From Lachnospiraceae bacterium (GTDB taxonomy: Bacteria; Bacillota; Clostridia; Lachnospirales; Lachnospiraceae), in contig VSND01000001.1 of NCBI GenBank assembly GCA_009774145.1, forward strand, positions 1 through 64,000: DNA of 64,000 bases, in the 5' to 3' direction. Under the pieces are notes generated by a model that saw nothing but the letters and a program-made list of their open reading frames with translations, was not told the DNA's origin and ran no database searches. Shown piece by piece: positions 7,846-16,229 of the stretch (position 1 is its first letter; each line of letters starts with the position of its first letter). Both the position numbers and the translations under genes were made by a program.

Positions 7846-9035
7846 AGAGAATCATTGATCATACAGGTATTATTATATTGCTTATCCTGATCGGCGGAAT
7901 TTTGATCTACGAAAACAAAATTGCTTTAAAAGAGGCAGAACACCCCTATAGGGAGAGGGAAGAAGAAAGTACAGTGGATGGATATGAGGAGCCGGAGGAG
8001 ACGCTTTTCTATCTGCTCTGTCAGATTCAGAATGAGAATCTGGATGGTGCACTTCGCTGTTGTGCGGTTTCTGATCTGGCGGAGTATTTTGACATGGGGG
8101 CGTATCTGTCCTGCGTGGAAGAATTTCCAGGGATTGATCTCATACCGCCTTCGGATGAGAGGGGAGGCGCCTACTGGCAGGTTTCCGTATCAAAGCTGGC
8201 ATACGACTATGCTGTCCAGTTGGACATGTGTATGGAAGAACTGGTCAGAGGGCATACTTTTAAGGTCTATGGGATTGTTTCTCTGGAACCGGACGAGCCT
8301 GACGGGAGATATTATGAGAGGATGGACCGGATCAGCACCATCCTGGGAGCCCGGGACGTCTGTGAGATGATGGTGTATGGGGAACTGGACGGGGCTTCTG
8401 TGGAACTGCGGTTTTCTCTGGCGAGATACAAACGATACTGGAAGGTGTTATCCTTCAGTTCTCTGGCATATTATGAAGCAGATAAACCGGATATTCGCAT
8501 CTGCAGTAAGGAGTTCGATGAGATAAATATCATGGATCTGGAAAGGATGTCCGAGGATGTGCTTCCGCCCAATTATAATCTGATCTACAGTCGCGGAGAA
8601 GAGGATGCCGAAGAGCTGGTTTCGAATTTCTTTTTGTATCTGCAGAGGGGAGATGCTGTTTCAGCCATGACGTATTTGGATCTGAGACTGTCGGAGGGAG
8701 ACATTCCAGTAACGCTGAAGGCGCTGGAACGTCAGAAAAAAGCGGCAGAGTGGGTCCAGGACTTTTATTATCGGGTCCTGCTGTATGATAAGAACGATGT
8801 GGCATGGGCATCCCGCCATTTCCAGGATGAACCGGGGTATCTGCCGGAGAAGCTTTATGTCAGAAACATGGTGTTTGTGGATTTTGATACCATCGAACTG
8901 ACAGAAGAAACAGAAAACAGCTGCAGTTATACAGTAGTATACAGATATGACGGACAGCGCTTTACCAATGTACTTACCTTGGAATATACGGATCAATGGA
9001 GAATTACAAATATAGAACAGAAATTTTCAGTATAA
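7842..9035 (+). CDS. Membrane-anchored extracytoplasmic protein of unknown function
   Basis: 397 residues. One N-terminal transmembrane segment (residues about 8-24, HTGIIILLILIGGILIYE), then a soluble acidic domain expected outside the cell. I do not recognise the family. Two stretches look like a duplicated alpha+beta module: ETLFYLLCQIQNENLDGALR near 57 and EELVSNFFLYLQRGDAVSAM near 255, each followed by beta-rich sequence, reminiscent of NTF2-like folds; this is inference. Translationally coupled (ATGA overlap) to the polymerase candidate and 13 bp before a glycosyltransferase, so a role in glycan assembly at the outer membrane face is likely. Confidence 0.6.
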   Translation: MKRIIDHTGIIILLILIGGILIYENKIALKEAEHPYREREEESTVDGYEEPEETLFYLLCQIQNENLDGALRCCAVSDLAEYFDMGAYLSCVEEFPGIDLIPPSDERGGAYWQVSVSKLAYDYAVQLDMCMEELVRGHTFKVYGIVSLEPDEPDGRYYERMDRISTILGARDVCEMMVYGELDGASVELRFSLARYKRYWKVLSFSSLAYYEADKPDIRICSKEFDEINIMDLERMSEDVLPPNYNLIYSRGEEDAEELVSNFFLYLQRGDAVSAMTYLDLRLSEGDIPVTLKALERQKKAAEWVQDFYYRVLLYDKNDVAWASRHFQDEPGYLPEKLYVRNMVFVDFDTIELTEETENSCSYTVVYRYDGQRFTNVLTLEYTDQWRITNIEQKFSV

Positions 9036-9048
9036 CAGGAGAGATTTA

Positions 9049-10023
9049 GTGAAAGAAAAAGATCAGGAACTGGTCAGCATCATTGTCCCCGTGTATAATG
9101 TATACCCGTATCTGGCCCAGTGTCTGGATTCCCTGTGTGCCCAGAGCTGGCGGCAGATGGAAATCATTCTGATTGACGACGGCTCGACGGACGGCAGTGA
9201 GAACATCTGCGACAGATATGCAGAAGCTGACAGCCGGATCCGGGTGATTCACAAAAAAAATCAGGGAGTGTCCGCCGCGCGCAACGACGGAATCGAACAG
9301 GCGGGAGGCAGATATCTGATGTTCGTGGATGCAGACGACCGTATTCATCCGGAACTGGTAGCGGTCTGTCTGCAGGCAGCAGAGCCGGGGGTTACGGTGA
9401 TATGCGGCGCAACGACAAAGGAGGAAGCGTGGGAAGCCTGTTCGGCTGCAGACTGGGAACAGCATGTAGAATATCTGGAAGAAGCGCAGTTTATGCAGGC
9501 ATACCGTGATGACTATATCAATCCTCCGTTTAACAAGCTGTATGCGGCGGATGTGATTCGGAAATATGGGATTCGTTTTCCGGCGGATGTGAGTCTGGGT
9601 GAGGATCTGTGGTTCAATCTGTCTTATCAGGAGAAATTCCGGGGAGCATGGAAGATCATTCATGAGCCGCTTTATTATTACCGGGAGAATCGTAATGGAA
9701 GTCTGAGCAATTTATACAGAAGAGATTTATTTGAGATTCAGCAGATGAAAGCGGAGATTCTGTATCATTTTATGCAGAATATCGGGATCTGGAACGAAGA
9801 GAGTAAAAAGGTGTATTATGGGATGTACTGGGACAGGCTCTTTCTGATTGCCAGGATCTGCAGGGAATATGAACGCAAACATCCGGAAGACAGGAGGCTT
9901 GGGCTGATCCTGTCACATCCCATCTGGAAGAGAGTGTGGAAGGAGTGCCGGATCAGAAAACTGTTGAACTGGAAACGAAGGATAAAAGGAATATGTGTAA
10001 TGCTTTACAAAATGACAGCATGA
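9049..10023 (+). CDS. Family 2 glycosyltransferase
   Basis: 324 residues, GTG start with AGGAGA 5 bases upstream. GT-A fold at residues 7-110: SIIVPVYNVYPYLAQCLDSL, the nucleotide-binding ILIDDGSTDGSE and the metal-binding DADD near residue 94. The remaining part (KYGIRFPADVSLGEDLWFN) matches EpsH/EpsJ-like exopolysaccharide transferases, with the conserved GED. No membrane segment, so it acts on the cytoplasmic face and transfers a sugar from a nucleotide donor to the lipid-linked repeat unit. The end overlaps the next GT2 gene by ATGA. Confidence 0.88.
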   Translation: MKEKDQELVSIIVPVYNVYPYLAQCLDSLCAQSWRQMEIILIDDGSTDGSENICDRYAEADSRIRVIHKKNQGVSAARNDGIEQAGGRYLMFVDADDRIHPELVAVCLQAAEPGVTVICGATTKEEAWEACSAADWEQHVEYLEEAQFMQAYRDDYINPPFNKLYAADVIRKYGIRFPADVSLGEDLWFNLSYQEKFRGAWKIIHEPLYYYRENRNGSLSNLYRRDLFEIQQMKAEILYHFMQNIGIWNEESKKVYYGMYWDRLFLIARICREYERKHPEDRRLGLILSHPIWKRVWKECRIRKLLNWKRRIKGICVMLYKMTA

Positions 10024-11018
10024 TGGGAAAATACCGCTTTTCCATCATCGTACCTGTATATAACGTGAAAGACTGTCTGGACCGATGCATGGACTCGCTT
10101 CTGCGTCAGGAACAAATGGAGAAAAAGGCGGAGATTCTGCTGATCGACGATGGAAGCGATGACGGAAGCGGTTCGCTCTGCGACCGTTATGCAGAGCGTT
10201 TTCCGCAGGTCCGAACCTGGCATAAGAAAAACGGCGGGCTGTCTTCTGCAAGAAATCTGGGTATTGAAAAAGCAGGCGGCGATTATATTCTGTTTGTGGA
10301 CTCGGACGATTATATGGAGCGGTCTGCGTGCCGGATTCTTGACAGGGCGCTGGAGCAGCATGGGGAAGTAGACGCGCTTGTTTATGGCGGAGTGGAGGAT
10401 GACGGGGTGCGGCAGACGAGCCTGCGGAGGCTGCCTGTGGAAAAAAGACAGTACGCAGACGGCAGGGCGTATCTTCTGGAACATTACCGGACTCAGAATA
10501 TGAATGTGGAGGCCTGGCTGTACGGGTACAGGCGGGAATTTCTTCTTTCCAACAGGCTGTCTTTCCGGGAAGGAATCCTTCATGAGGATGTGGAGTTTAC
10601 TCCGCGCGCACTGTTGGCCTGCCGGGAGATTCTGGAGCTTCCGGACTGTCTGTACCATTATATAGTCCGGGAAAATTCCATCTGCACGCAGAAAGACAGG
10701 ACAAAAAACATTCGGGATCTGTTTCAGACGCTTCGGGAACTGGACGTACTGGCAGAACAGCAGGAAGAGGAATTGTGCCGATGGATGAAGAATGCGCTTC
10801 TTAACAGCTTCCTGAATATGGTACAGGATGCAAGAATGTATCAGCCGCAGTACCGGATGCTCTTGGATAAGCGTTTTCTGAAAGGAAAAGCAGCAACTGG
10901 ATGGAACCGTTTCAGAGTGATGCTGTGTATGCTGAATGTGAAATGGTACTGTCTGGTCAATGACTGTTACAAACGCATGGCCGCAGGGTTGGAGGTGAGG
11001 AAGAGACGGAAGGGATAA
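10020..11018 (+). CDS. Family 2 glycosyltransferase
   Basis: About 332 residues. FSIIVPVYNVKDCLDRCMDS begins within ten residues of the start; the ILLIDDGSDDGS nucleotide motif, DSDD metal motif and EGILHEDVEFTPRAL acceptor region follow. Same EpsH-like type as the preceding gene, perhaps from an old duplication. Start choice: I take the ATG at 10020 because it overlaps the previous stop as ATGA; an ATG at 9993 with AAAGGA two bases upstream would add nine residues, and the frame stays open still further upstream. Cytoplasmic; donor and acceptor unknown. Confidence 0.85.
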   Translation: MMGKYRFSIIVPVYNVKDCLDRCMDSLLRQEQMEKKAEILLIDDGSDDGSGSLCDRYAERFPQVRTWHKKNGGLSSARNLGIEKAGGDYILFVDSDDYMERSACRILDRALEQHGEVDALVYGGVEDDGVRQTSLRRLPVEKRQYADGRAYLLEHYRTQNMNVEAWLYGYRREFLLSNRLSFREGILHEDVEFTPRALLACREILELPDCLYHYIVRENSICTQKDRTKNIRDLFQTLRELDVLAEQQEEELCRWMKNALLNSFLNMVQDARMYQPQYRMLLDKRFLKGKAATGWNRFRVMLCMLNVKWYCLVNDCYKRMAAGLEVRKRRKG

Positions 11019-11020
11019 CA

Positions 11021-12334
11021 CTGGTTTTAAAGAAAGTCAGAAGCAACCGGTTTATCAATAATACAAACTGGCTGATCTTTCAGAATATCTATTCCATGGG
11101 ACTTTCGCTGGTAGTAGGAGCGCTGTCGGCGCGGTATCTTGGTCCATCCAATTACGGGCTGATTGGATATGGCGCCTCTCTGGTCAATCTGTTTACTGCC
11201 ATCAGCCAACTGGGAATCGACAATGTTCTGATCAATGAGATGATGAAGCATCCGGAAGAAAAGGGACGCGTGATGGGCACCGCCCTGTGCATGCGGGTCT
11301 GTTCTGCAGCGGTCAGCCTGTTCTGCGCAATGATTCTGGTGATTCTGATTGAGCCGGGAAACCATGTATTATGGTTTGTCACCGGGATCCAGGCGTTTGC
11401 GATCGCATTAAGGGCCTATGAACTTCTGAATGAATGGTTTCTGTCGGAGATGAAGTCAAAATATTACGTGGTGGCCAATATATGCGGACAGACGGTAGTC
11501 GGGATCTGGAAAATCGTTCTGCTGATCCTGCAGGCCTCGGTGGTGTGGTTTGCGGCTTCCACTACGGTACAGGCATTCGTATGCGGCGGCATTGTCATAA
11601 CGGTCTTTCTTATGACAAGAGATTTTAAACTGGGTTTCTGCCTGCAGTATGCAAAAGATATCTTTGACCGGAGTAAGCATTATGTACTTGCGGGACTGGC
11701 GATTGCACTGTACACGCAGATGGATAAAGTCATGCTGGGAAGGATGATGGGAGAGCGGGAGGTTGGATTTTACACAGCAGCCATGACCATTGCGATGCTG
11801 TGGGAATTCATCCCCCAAGCGATTATCAATTCTTCCAGAGTGGTGATTCTGGAGAAAAAAAAGAGCAACGAGGCGGAGTATGAGGACAAACTGCAGCTTT
11901 TGCTGTTTGCGATCAGCGCGCTGGGAATTCTGGTCGGAGCGGCAGTACAGATCTTTGGAAAACTGGCGGTCCATATACTATATGGGAAGGAATATATGGC
12001 AGCAGTTCCTGTGCTGAAGCTGCTGATCTGGTCCACTACCTTTGCAATGATTGGAGTGGCGAGAAACATATGGAGCGTTGCGGAAGACAAGAATCAGTAT
12101 TCGAAAAACTACACCATCTGCGGGGGCATTTTTAATCTTGTCTTTAATGCGGTTACGATTCCTGTATGGGGAATCTTCGGGGCGGCGGTCAGCACGCTGG
12201 GGGCGCAGATCGTTGTGGCGCTTCTGTCGCCGATGCTGTGGAAGGATACCAGACCGTTTGTAACGCTGTATGTCGGATCCTGGAAAAAGGGCCTTGGCTG
12301 TTTAAGAACGTTTGCCGAAAAAAGCAGATCGTAA
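11021..12334 (+). CDS. Polysaccharide flippase (Wzx, MOP superfamily), probable CTG start
   Basis: About 437 residues with 11-13 hydrophobic segments and the typical N-terminal text NNTNWLIFQNIYSM..SLVVGALSARYLGPSNYGLI. It should flip undecaprenyl-linked repeat units across the membrane. The first ATG in frame (11096) falls inside the conserved first helix and lacks a Shine-Dalgarno, so the protein probably begins earlier. In frame upstream there is no ATG, GTG or TTG near a ribosome site; a CTG at 11021, five to six bases after AAGGGA, gives (M)VLKKVRSNRFINNTNW, as expected for the family. The only Wzx seen in the window. Its 3' end overlaps the convergent fucosyltransferase gene by 33 bp. 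Confidence 0.82.
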   Translation: MVLKKVRSNRFINNTNWLIFQNIYSMGLSLVVGALSARYLGPSNYGLIGYGASLVNLFTAISQLGIDNVLINEMMKHPEEKGRVMGTALCMRVCSAAVSLFCAMILVILIEPGNHVLWFVTGIQAFAIALRAYELLNEWFLSEMKSKYYVVANICGQTVVGIWKIVLLILQASVVWFAASTTVQAFVCGGIVITVFLMTRDFKLGFCLQYAKDIFDRSKHYVLAGLAIALYTQMDKVMLGRMMGEREVGFYTAAMTIAMLWEFIPQAIINSSRVVILEKKKSNEAEYEDKLQLLLFAISALGILVGAAVQIFGKLAVHILYGKEYMAAVPVLKLLIWSTTFAMIGVARNIWSVAEDKNQYSKNYTICGGIFNLVFNAVTIPVWGIFGAAVSTLGAQIVVALLSPMLWKDTRPFVTLYVGSWKKGLGCLRTFAEKSRS

Positions 12335-13237
12335 TCCCTTCAAAAGCCTTCCCTTTGCTTTCATAAACCGACAGTACAGCAGGGAAAAACGGTTTTGCCG
12401 TGCAGGGATGACGGTCCAGGTATCAGGAAAACAGTCTGCAGGCTGGTACTGTGTACCGGAAGGGTAGACAGAAGGACGCAGCACCTGTTTGCCGGCTGTA
12501 TGGTTCAGGATTCCTGCCATGGCGGAGAAGGAGCTGTTGCAGACGATCAGATCCTGGACCATCGTCAGCGTACACATGTCTTCTACAAGAGTACCGCGGA
12601 TATCCTCGCATGGATATTGTTGTACAAAATGATTTACAATTCCGCCCCGGGAAGGACGATGGTCATAAAAAGGAAGGAAAAGAACATGTTCCCTTCCGTA
12701 TTGCTGAATCATGGATTCGGCGGCGCGAAACCAGTAGGATTCATGAAGCAGAAATCCCTGTTTCAGATAATCATCCCCCACACGGAAATGAACGGCGACA
12801 AGCCGCCTGCAGGGATATGCTTCCTGCACGCGTTCCAGCCTGCTCTGGCAGGCATCGAGGATGTCAGGAGAAAACGCAAACCATTTCCGGACTTCCCGGA
12901 GATTATCCATGAAATACAGGCAGGAAATAAAATGCCCTTTCATATAAGTGTTGTCAGAAACCTCGGTTGCCTCTTCGGCGTATATTTGAGAAGATGACGC
13001 GGTGATGGATTCGCTCCATGTATTCGGAAGTGGGGGAAGTTCATCCAGCAGTTCGGATGAGGTCTGCGGGAAAATGGTGTGCAGTTCCGATCCATATTTG
13101 GGATCACTGCTGTTGACCCGTGTGTTGTGAGCCCGGACAAAACGAAAATCATATCCTTTTTTTTGTGCGATGGTTTTAACAGATGCATAGGCGAACATTT
13201 GATTGCCAAGTTGATCAGATATATCAGCTACTAACAT
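12302..13237 (-). CDS. Family 11 glycosyltransferase (alpha-1,2-fucosyltransferase-like)
   Basis: 311 residues on the minus strand, ATG after AGAGGAG. Family 11 features: N-terminal DQLGNQMFAYASVKT, the donor motif VAVHFRVGDDY (the family's HxRxGDY) near residue 148, and CNSSFSAMAGILN near 233 in place of the usual NSSFSWW. The last motif has lost its tryptophans, so activity or donor may differ from standard GDP-fucose enzymes. It is a single gene reversed against the flanking operon with its own promoter, and its stop lies inside the end of the flippase gene. It may be a later insertion into the locus. No GDP-fucose synthesis genes are in the window. Confidence 0.78.
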   Translation of the reverse strand: MLVADISDQLGNQMFAYASVKTIAQKKGYDFRFVRAHNTRVNSSDPKYGSELHTIFPQTSSELLDELPPLPNTWSESITASSSQIYAEEATEVSDNTYMKGHFISCLYFMDNLREVRKWFAFSPDILDACQSRLERVQEAYPCRRLVAVHFRVGDDYLKQGFLLHESYWFRAAESMIQQYGREHVLFLPFYDHRPSRGGIVNHFVQQYPCEDIRGTLVEDMCTLTMVQDLIVCNSSFSAMAGILNHTAGKQVLRPSVYPSGTQYQPADCFPDTWTVIPARQNRFSLLYCRFMKAKGRLLKGLRSAFFGKRS

Positions 13238-13267
13238 AAAACTCCTCTTTCACGTACAATATGTTTC

Positions 13268-13297
13268 ATTATAGCGTAACATGTGATCGAATTGCAA
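13268..13297 (-). promoter_or_regulatory. Promoter of the minus-strand family 11 transferase
   Basis: On the minus strand TTGCAA (13297-13292), an 18-bp spacer, TATAAT (13273-13268), 30 bp upstream of the ATG at 13237. A good -10 and moderate -35. Confidence 0.55.
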
Positions 13298-13325
13298 TAA
13301 GATAATGAAGGTTGGGGAATACAAG

Positions 13326-14240
13326 ATGAAAAAGTCATATTCGGTACCGGTTGTTGTGATTGTTTTTAACCGTGTAAAACTGGCGGAAAAAATGTTGAAT
13401 TGTCTGAAAAAAATAGAGCCGCAGATCCTGTTTGTAATATCGGACGGCGCGAGAAAAGATGTGGCCGGCGAACAGGAAAAAGTGGCACAGGTACGCGCGC
13501 TGTTTGACCGGATTTCCTGGGACTGTAAAGTATACCGGGAATATGCAGATGAGAATATGGGGTGTGACAGCCGCGTCCCCACGGGAATCAGCCGGGCGTT
13601 TGCGTATGTGGACCGCGCTGTGATCCTGGAAGATGACTGTATTCCTTCCATGGATTTTTTTCGTTATGCAGAGGAAATGTTAAAAAAATATCAGGACTGT
13701 CCGGAAGTCATGATGATTTCCGGTTCGAATCTGCTGAAAAAATATGAGATTCCGTACAGCTGCTGTTTTACCGCAAGAACATATACATGGGGCTGGGCAA
13801 CCTGGAAACGGGCATGGGACCACTACTGTGAGGAGGAAGCGGAATGGAATCGGATTCAGCGGGACGGTACCCTTTCAGGAATCTATCCTTTGAGAACCAG
13901 ATATTATGTGAAAAAGGAATTAAACTATTATATAAAAAGAGGCGGATGTCCGTGGGATTATCGGTGGTGGATCTCCTGCATGGGGGCAGGAGGGCTTTGT
14001 GCGGTTCCCAGAGTGAATCTGATCACAAATGAAGGCTTTGGAGAGGACGCAACACATACACAGGAGAAAGGAAATTATACAGGTATCACCTGTCCGATGG
14101 ATTTTCCGCTGATACTTCCGGAAAAAGTGGAACGGGACAGAGCGTTTGACCGGTATGACAGCGGTCTGAATCCGCCATGGAAGATCGTGCGTGCATACCG
14201 TAAGCTGTTCAGGCATGTAAGGCGGTTTTTAGAGAAATAA
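13326..14240 (+). CDS. Glycosyltransferase of GT2/GT-A type
   Basis: About 304 residues from the ATG at 13326, seven bases after GGGGAA; an upstream ATG at 13305 lacks a ribosome site. Opens with VVVIVFNRVKLAEKMLNCLK, has FVISDGARKD as the nucleotide loop, VILEDDCIPSMDFF as the DxD-like metal site (near residue 98) and the TARTYTWGWATWKRAW region typical of small transferases in capsule clusters (often labelled GT2 or FkbM-neighbour). Cytoplasmic. It resumes plus-strand transcription after the reversed fucosyltransferase. Sugar specificity unknown. Confidence 0.8.
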   Translation: MKKSYSVPVVVIVFNRVKLAEKMLNCLKKIEPQILFVISDGARKDVAGEQEKVAQVRALFDRISWDCKVYREYADENMGCDSRVPTGISRAFAYVDRAVILEDDCIPSMDFFRYAEEMLKKYQDCPEVMMISGSNLLKKYEIPYSCCFTARTYTWGWATWKRAWDHYCEEEAEWNRIQRDGTLSGIYPLRTRYYVKKELNYYIKRGGCPWDYRWWISCMGAGGLCAVPRVNLITNEGFGEDATHTQEKGNYTGITCPMDFPLILPEKVERDRAFDRYDSGLNPPWKIVRAYRKLFRHVRRFLEK

Positions 14241-14345
14241 TTTTCGAAAAGAGCGGGAGATGGACGAGCCCCCGGTACTTGTAAAATAAAGGCAAAGGTG
14301 ATAAACTATTACAGAATATGGACCAGATGCCATATTTAGGAGCAT

Positions 14346-16229
14346 ATGATGTTTAAAAATAAAAGCAGAAAACTCAGATACAGGATCCTCCTGCTGATGA
14401 TGGTTGATGCCATGATCATCACAATGGCAGGGCCTCTGGCGATCTATATGCGCTATAATCTTTTTTTTGAACCGCAGGCGATCGCGTTTATTGAAAATAT
14501 TTTCCGGTATCTGCCGGTCAATCTTCTGGTATCGATCCTGACTTTCTGGATGTGCAGGCTCTATCAGGGGATATGGAAATATGCCAGTGCTTCCGATCTG
14601 GTGAATATTCTGACCGGATGTCTTCTGTCCACAGTGACTCAGTGGATCGGCATGCGTCTGATGGGGCTTGCTTTTCCGAGGAGTTATCCATTTATGTACT
14701 GTGCAGTTCTGGCAGGAGGGATCTCCGTATTTCGCTTCACATACCGGATTCTTGGTTACATCCAGTCCAGGCGGGAAGGGATGCTGCGGGCAGGAAAGAA
14801 GAATACCATGATCGTCGGCGCCGGAGAAGCAGGTTATACTCTTTTGAAGGAGCTGCAGAACAGTCGTTTTATTGAACAGAATGTATGCTGTATCGTGGAT
14901 GATGATCCAGGAAAAAGAGGAAAATATTTACGGGGAGTGCTTGTGGCAGGAAACCGGAAGGATATCTGCCGTCTGGCAGAGGAGTACGACATCGACGAGA
15001 TTATGATTGCCATACCATCTGCAACGCATGGAATGATTCAGGAGATTCTGGATATCTGCAGTCAGACCAGCTGTAAGCTGAGGGTGCTTCCGGGACTGTA
15101 TCAGCTGGTGAACGGGGAAGTCAGCATCTCCAAGCTTCGCAATGTGGAGATTGAGGATCTGCTGGGCAGAGAGCCCGTGGACACGCAGATCGACAGTATC
15201 ATGGATTATGTATCCGGTAAAACGGTGCTGGTGACCGGCGGCGGCGGTTCCATCGGAAGCGAGCTTTGCCGTCAGATTGCCAGACATGAGCCGAAACGGC
15301 TGATCATCTTTGATATTTATGAAAACAATGCTTATGATATCCAGCAGGAGCTGAAACGGGATTATCCGAAACTGGATCTGGTGGCGCTGATCGGTTCTGT
15401 GAGAAATACGCACCGGATCAACAACATCTTTGAACAGTACCGTCCGGATATCGTCTATCATGCGGCAGCTCACAAGCATGTGCCGTTGATGGAGGACAGT
15501 CCCAATGAGGCGATCAAGAACAATGTACTGGGCACCTGGAAGACGGCGCAGGCGGCGGACCGGTTTTGTGTATCCCGTTTTGTACTGATTTCGACGGACA
15601 AGGCAGTGAACCCCACCAATATCATGGGGGCTTCCAAGCGTCTCTGCGAGATGGTGATCCAGATGATGAACCATCAGTCGAAGACAGAGTTTGTGGCAGT
15701 GCGTTTCGGGAATGTGCTGGGGAGCAATGGAAGCGTGATTCCGCTTTTTAAAAAACAGATTGAGGAAGGCGGTCCGGTGACGGTGACGCATCCGGATATT
15801 ATCCGGTATTTCATGACCATACCGGAAGCCGTATCGCTGGTCCTGCAGGCGGGCGCACAGGCAAAGGGCGGAGAGATCTTCGTTCTGGATATGGGAAAAC
15901 CGGTGAAGATTCTGGATCTGGCGCTGAATCTGATTCGTCTTTCGGGCTATAAACCTTATGAAGATATTGACATTCAGTTTACCGGGCTTCGACCCGGGGA
16001 AAAACTGTACGAGGAACTGCTGATGAGCGAGGAAGGCCTTCAGAGTACGGAAAATGAGTTGATCCATATCGGGAAACCCATCGAATTTGACGAGGAACAG
16101 TTCCGTCATCAGCTGGAGGAACTGGATGAATGGTCCAGGCAGGACCGGCCGGATATCAGAGAAAAAGTGATGGAGATCGTTCCAACTTATCATATGGAAG
16201 AAAATAAAGTGGAAAAGAGGCATAAGTAA
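14346..16229 (+). CDS. Membrane-bound UDP-GlcNAc 4,6-dehydratase (PglF/CapD family)
   Basis: 627 residues; ATG ATG start after AGGAG. Four transmembrane helices at about 12-130, a first Rossmann-like domain (NTMIVGAGEAGYTLLKEL near 155), then the catalytic short-chain dehydrogenase domain with VLVTGGGGSIGSELCRQ near 294, DIVYHAAAHKHVPLMEDSP and STDKAVNPTNIMGASKR. Members convert UDP-GlcNAc to the 4-keto-6-deoxy sugar at the inner membrane face. The next two genes are the aminotransferase and small sugar-phosphate transferase that follow PglF in di-N-acetylbacillosamine-type pathways, so that is the likely use here. The stop overlaps the next ATG. Confidence 0.92.
   Translation: MMFKNKSRKLRYRILLLMMVDAMIITMAGPLAIYMRYNLFFEPQAIAFIENIFRYLPVNLLVSILTFWMCRLYQGIWKYASASDLVNILTGCLLSTVTQWIGMRLMGLAFPRSYPFMYCAVLAGGISVFRFTYRILGYIQSRREGMLRAGKKNTMIVGAGEAGYTLLKELQNSRFIEQNVCCIVDDDPGKRGKYLRGVLVAGNRKDICRLAEEYDIDEIMIAIPSATHGMIQEILDICSQTSCKLRVLPGLYQLVNGEVSISKLRNVEIEDLLGREPVDTQIDSIMDYVSGKTVLVTGGGGSIGSELCRQIARHEPKRLIIFDIYENNAYDIQQELKRDYPKLDLVALIGSVRNTHRINNIFEQYRPDIVYHAAAHKHVPLMEDSPNEAIKNNVLGTWKTAQAADRFCVSRFVLISTDKAVNPTNIMGASKRLCEMVIQMMNHQSKTEFVAVRFGNVLGSNGSVIPLFKKQIEEGGPVTVTHPDIIRYFMTIPEAVSLVLQAGAQAKGGEIFVLDMGKPVKILDLALNLIRLSGYKPYEDIDIQFTGLRPGEKLYEELLMSEEGLQSTENELIHIGKPIEFDEEQFRHQLEELDEWSRQDRPDIREKVMEIVPTYHMEENKVEKRHK

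Noticed and set aside
10005..11021. 338-residue open frame on the minus strand
   Set aside because: Antisense to the second GT2 gene; nothing recognisable in the product.
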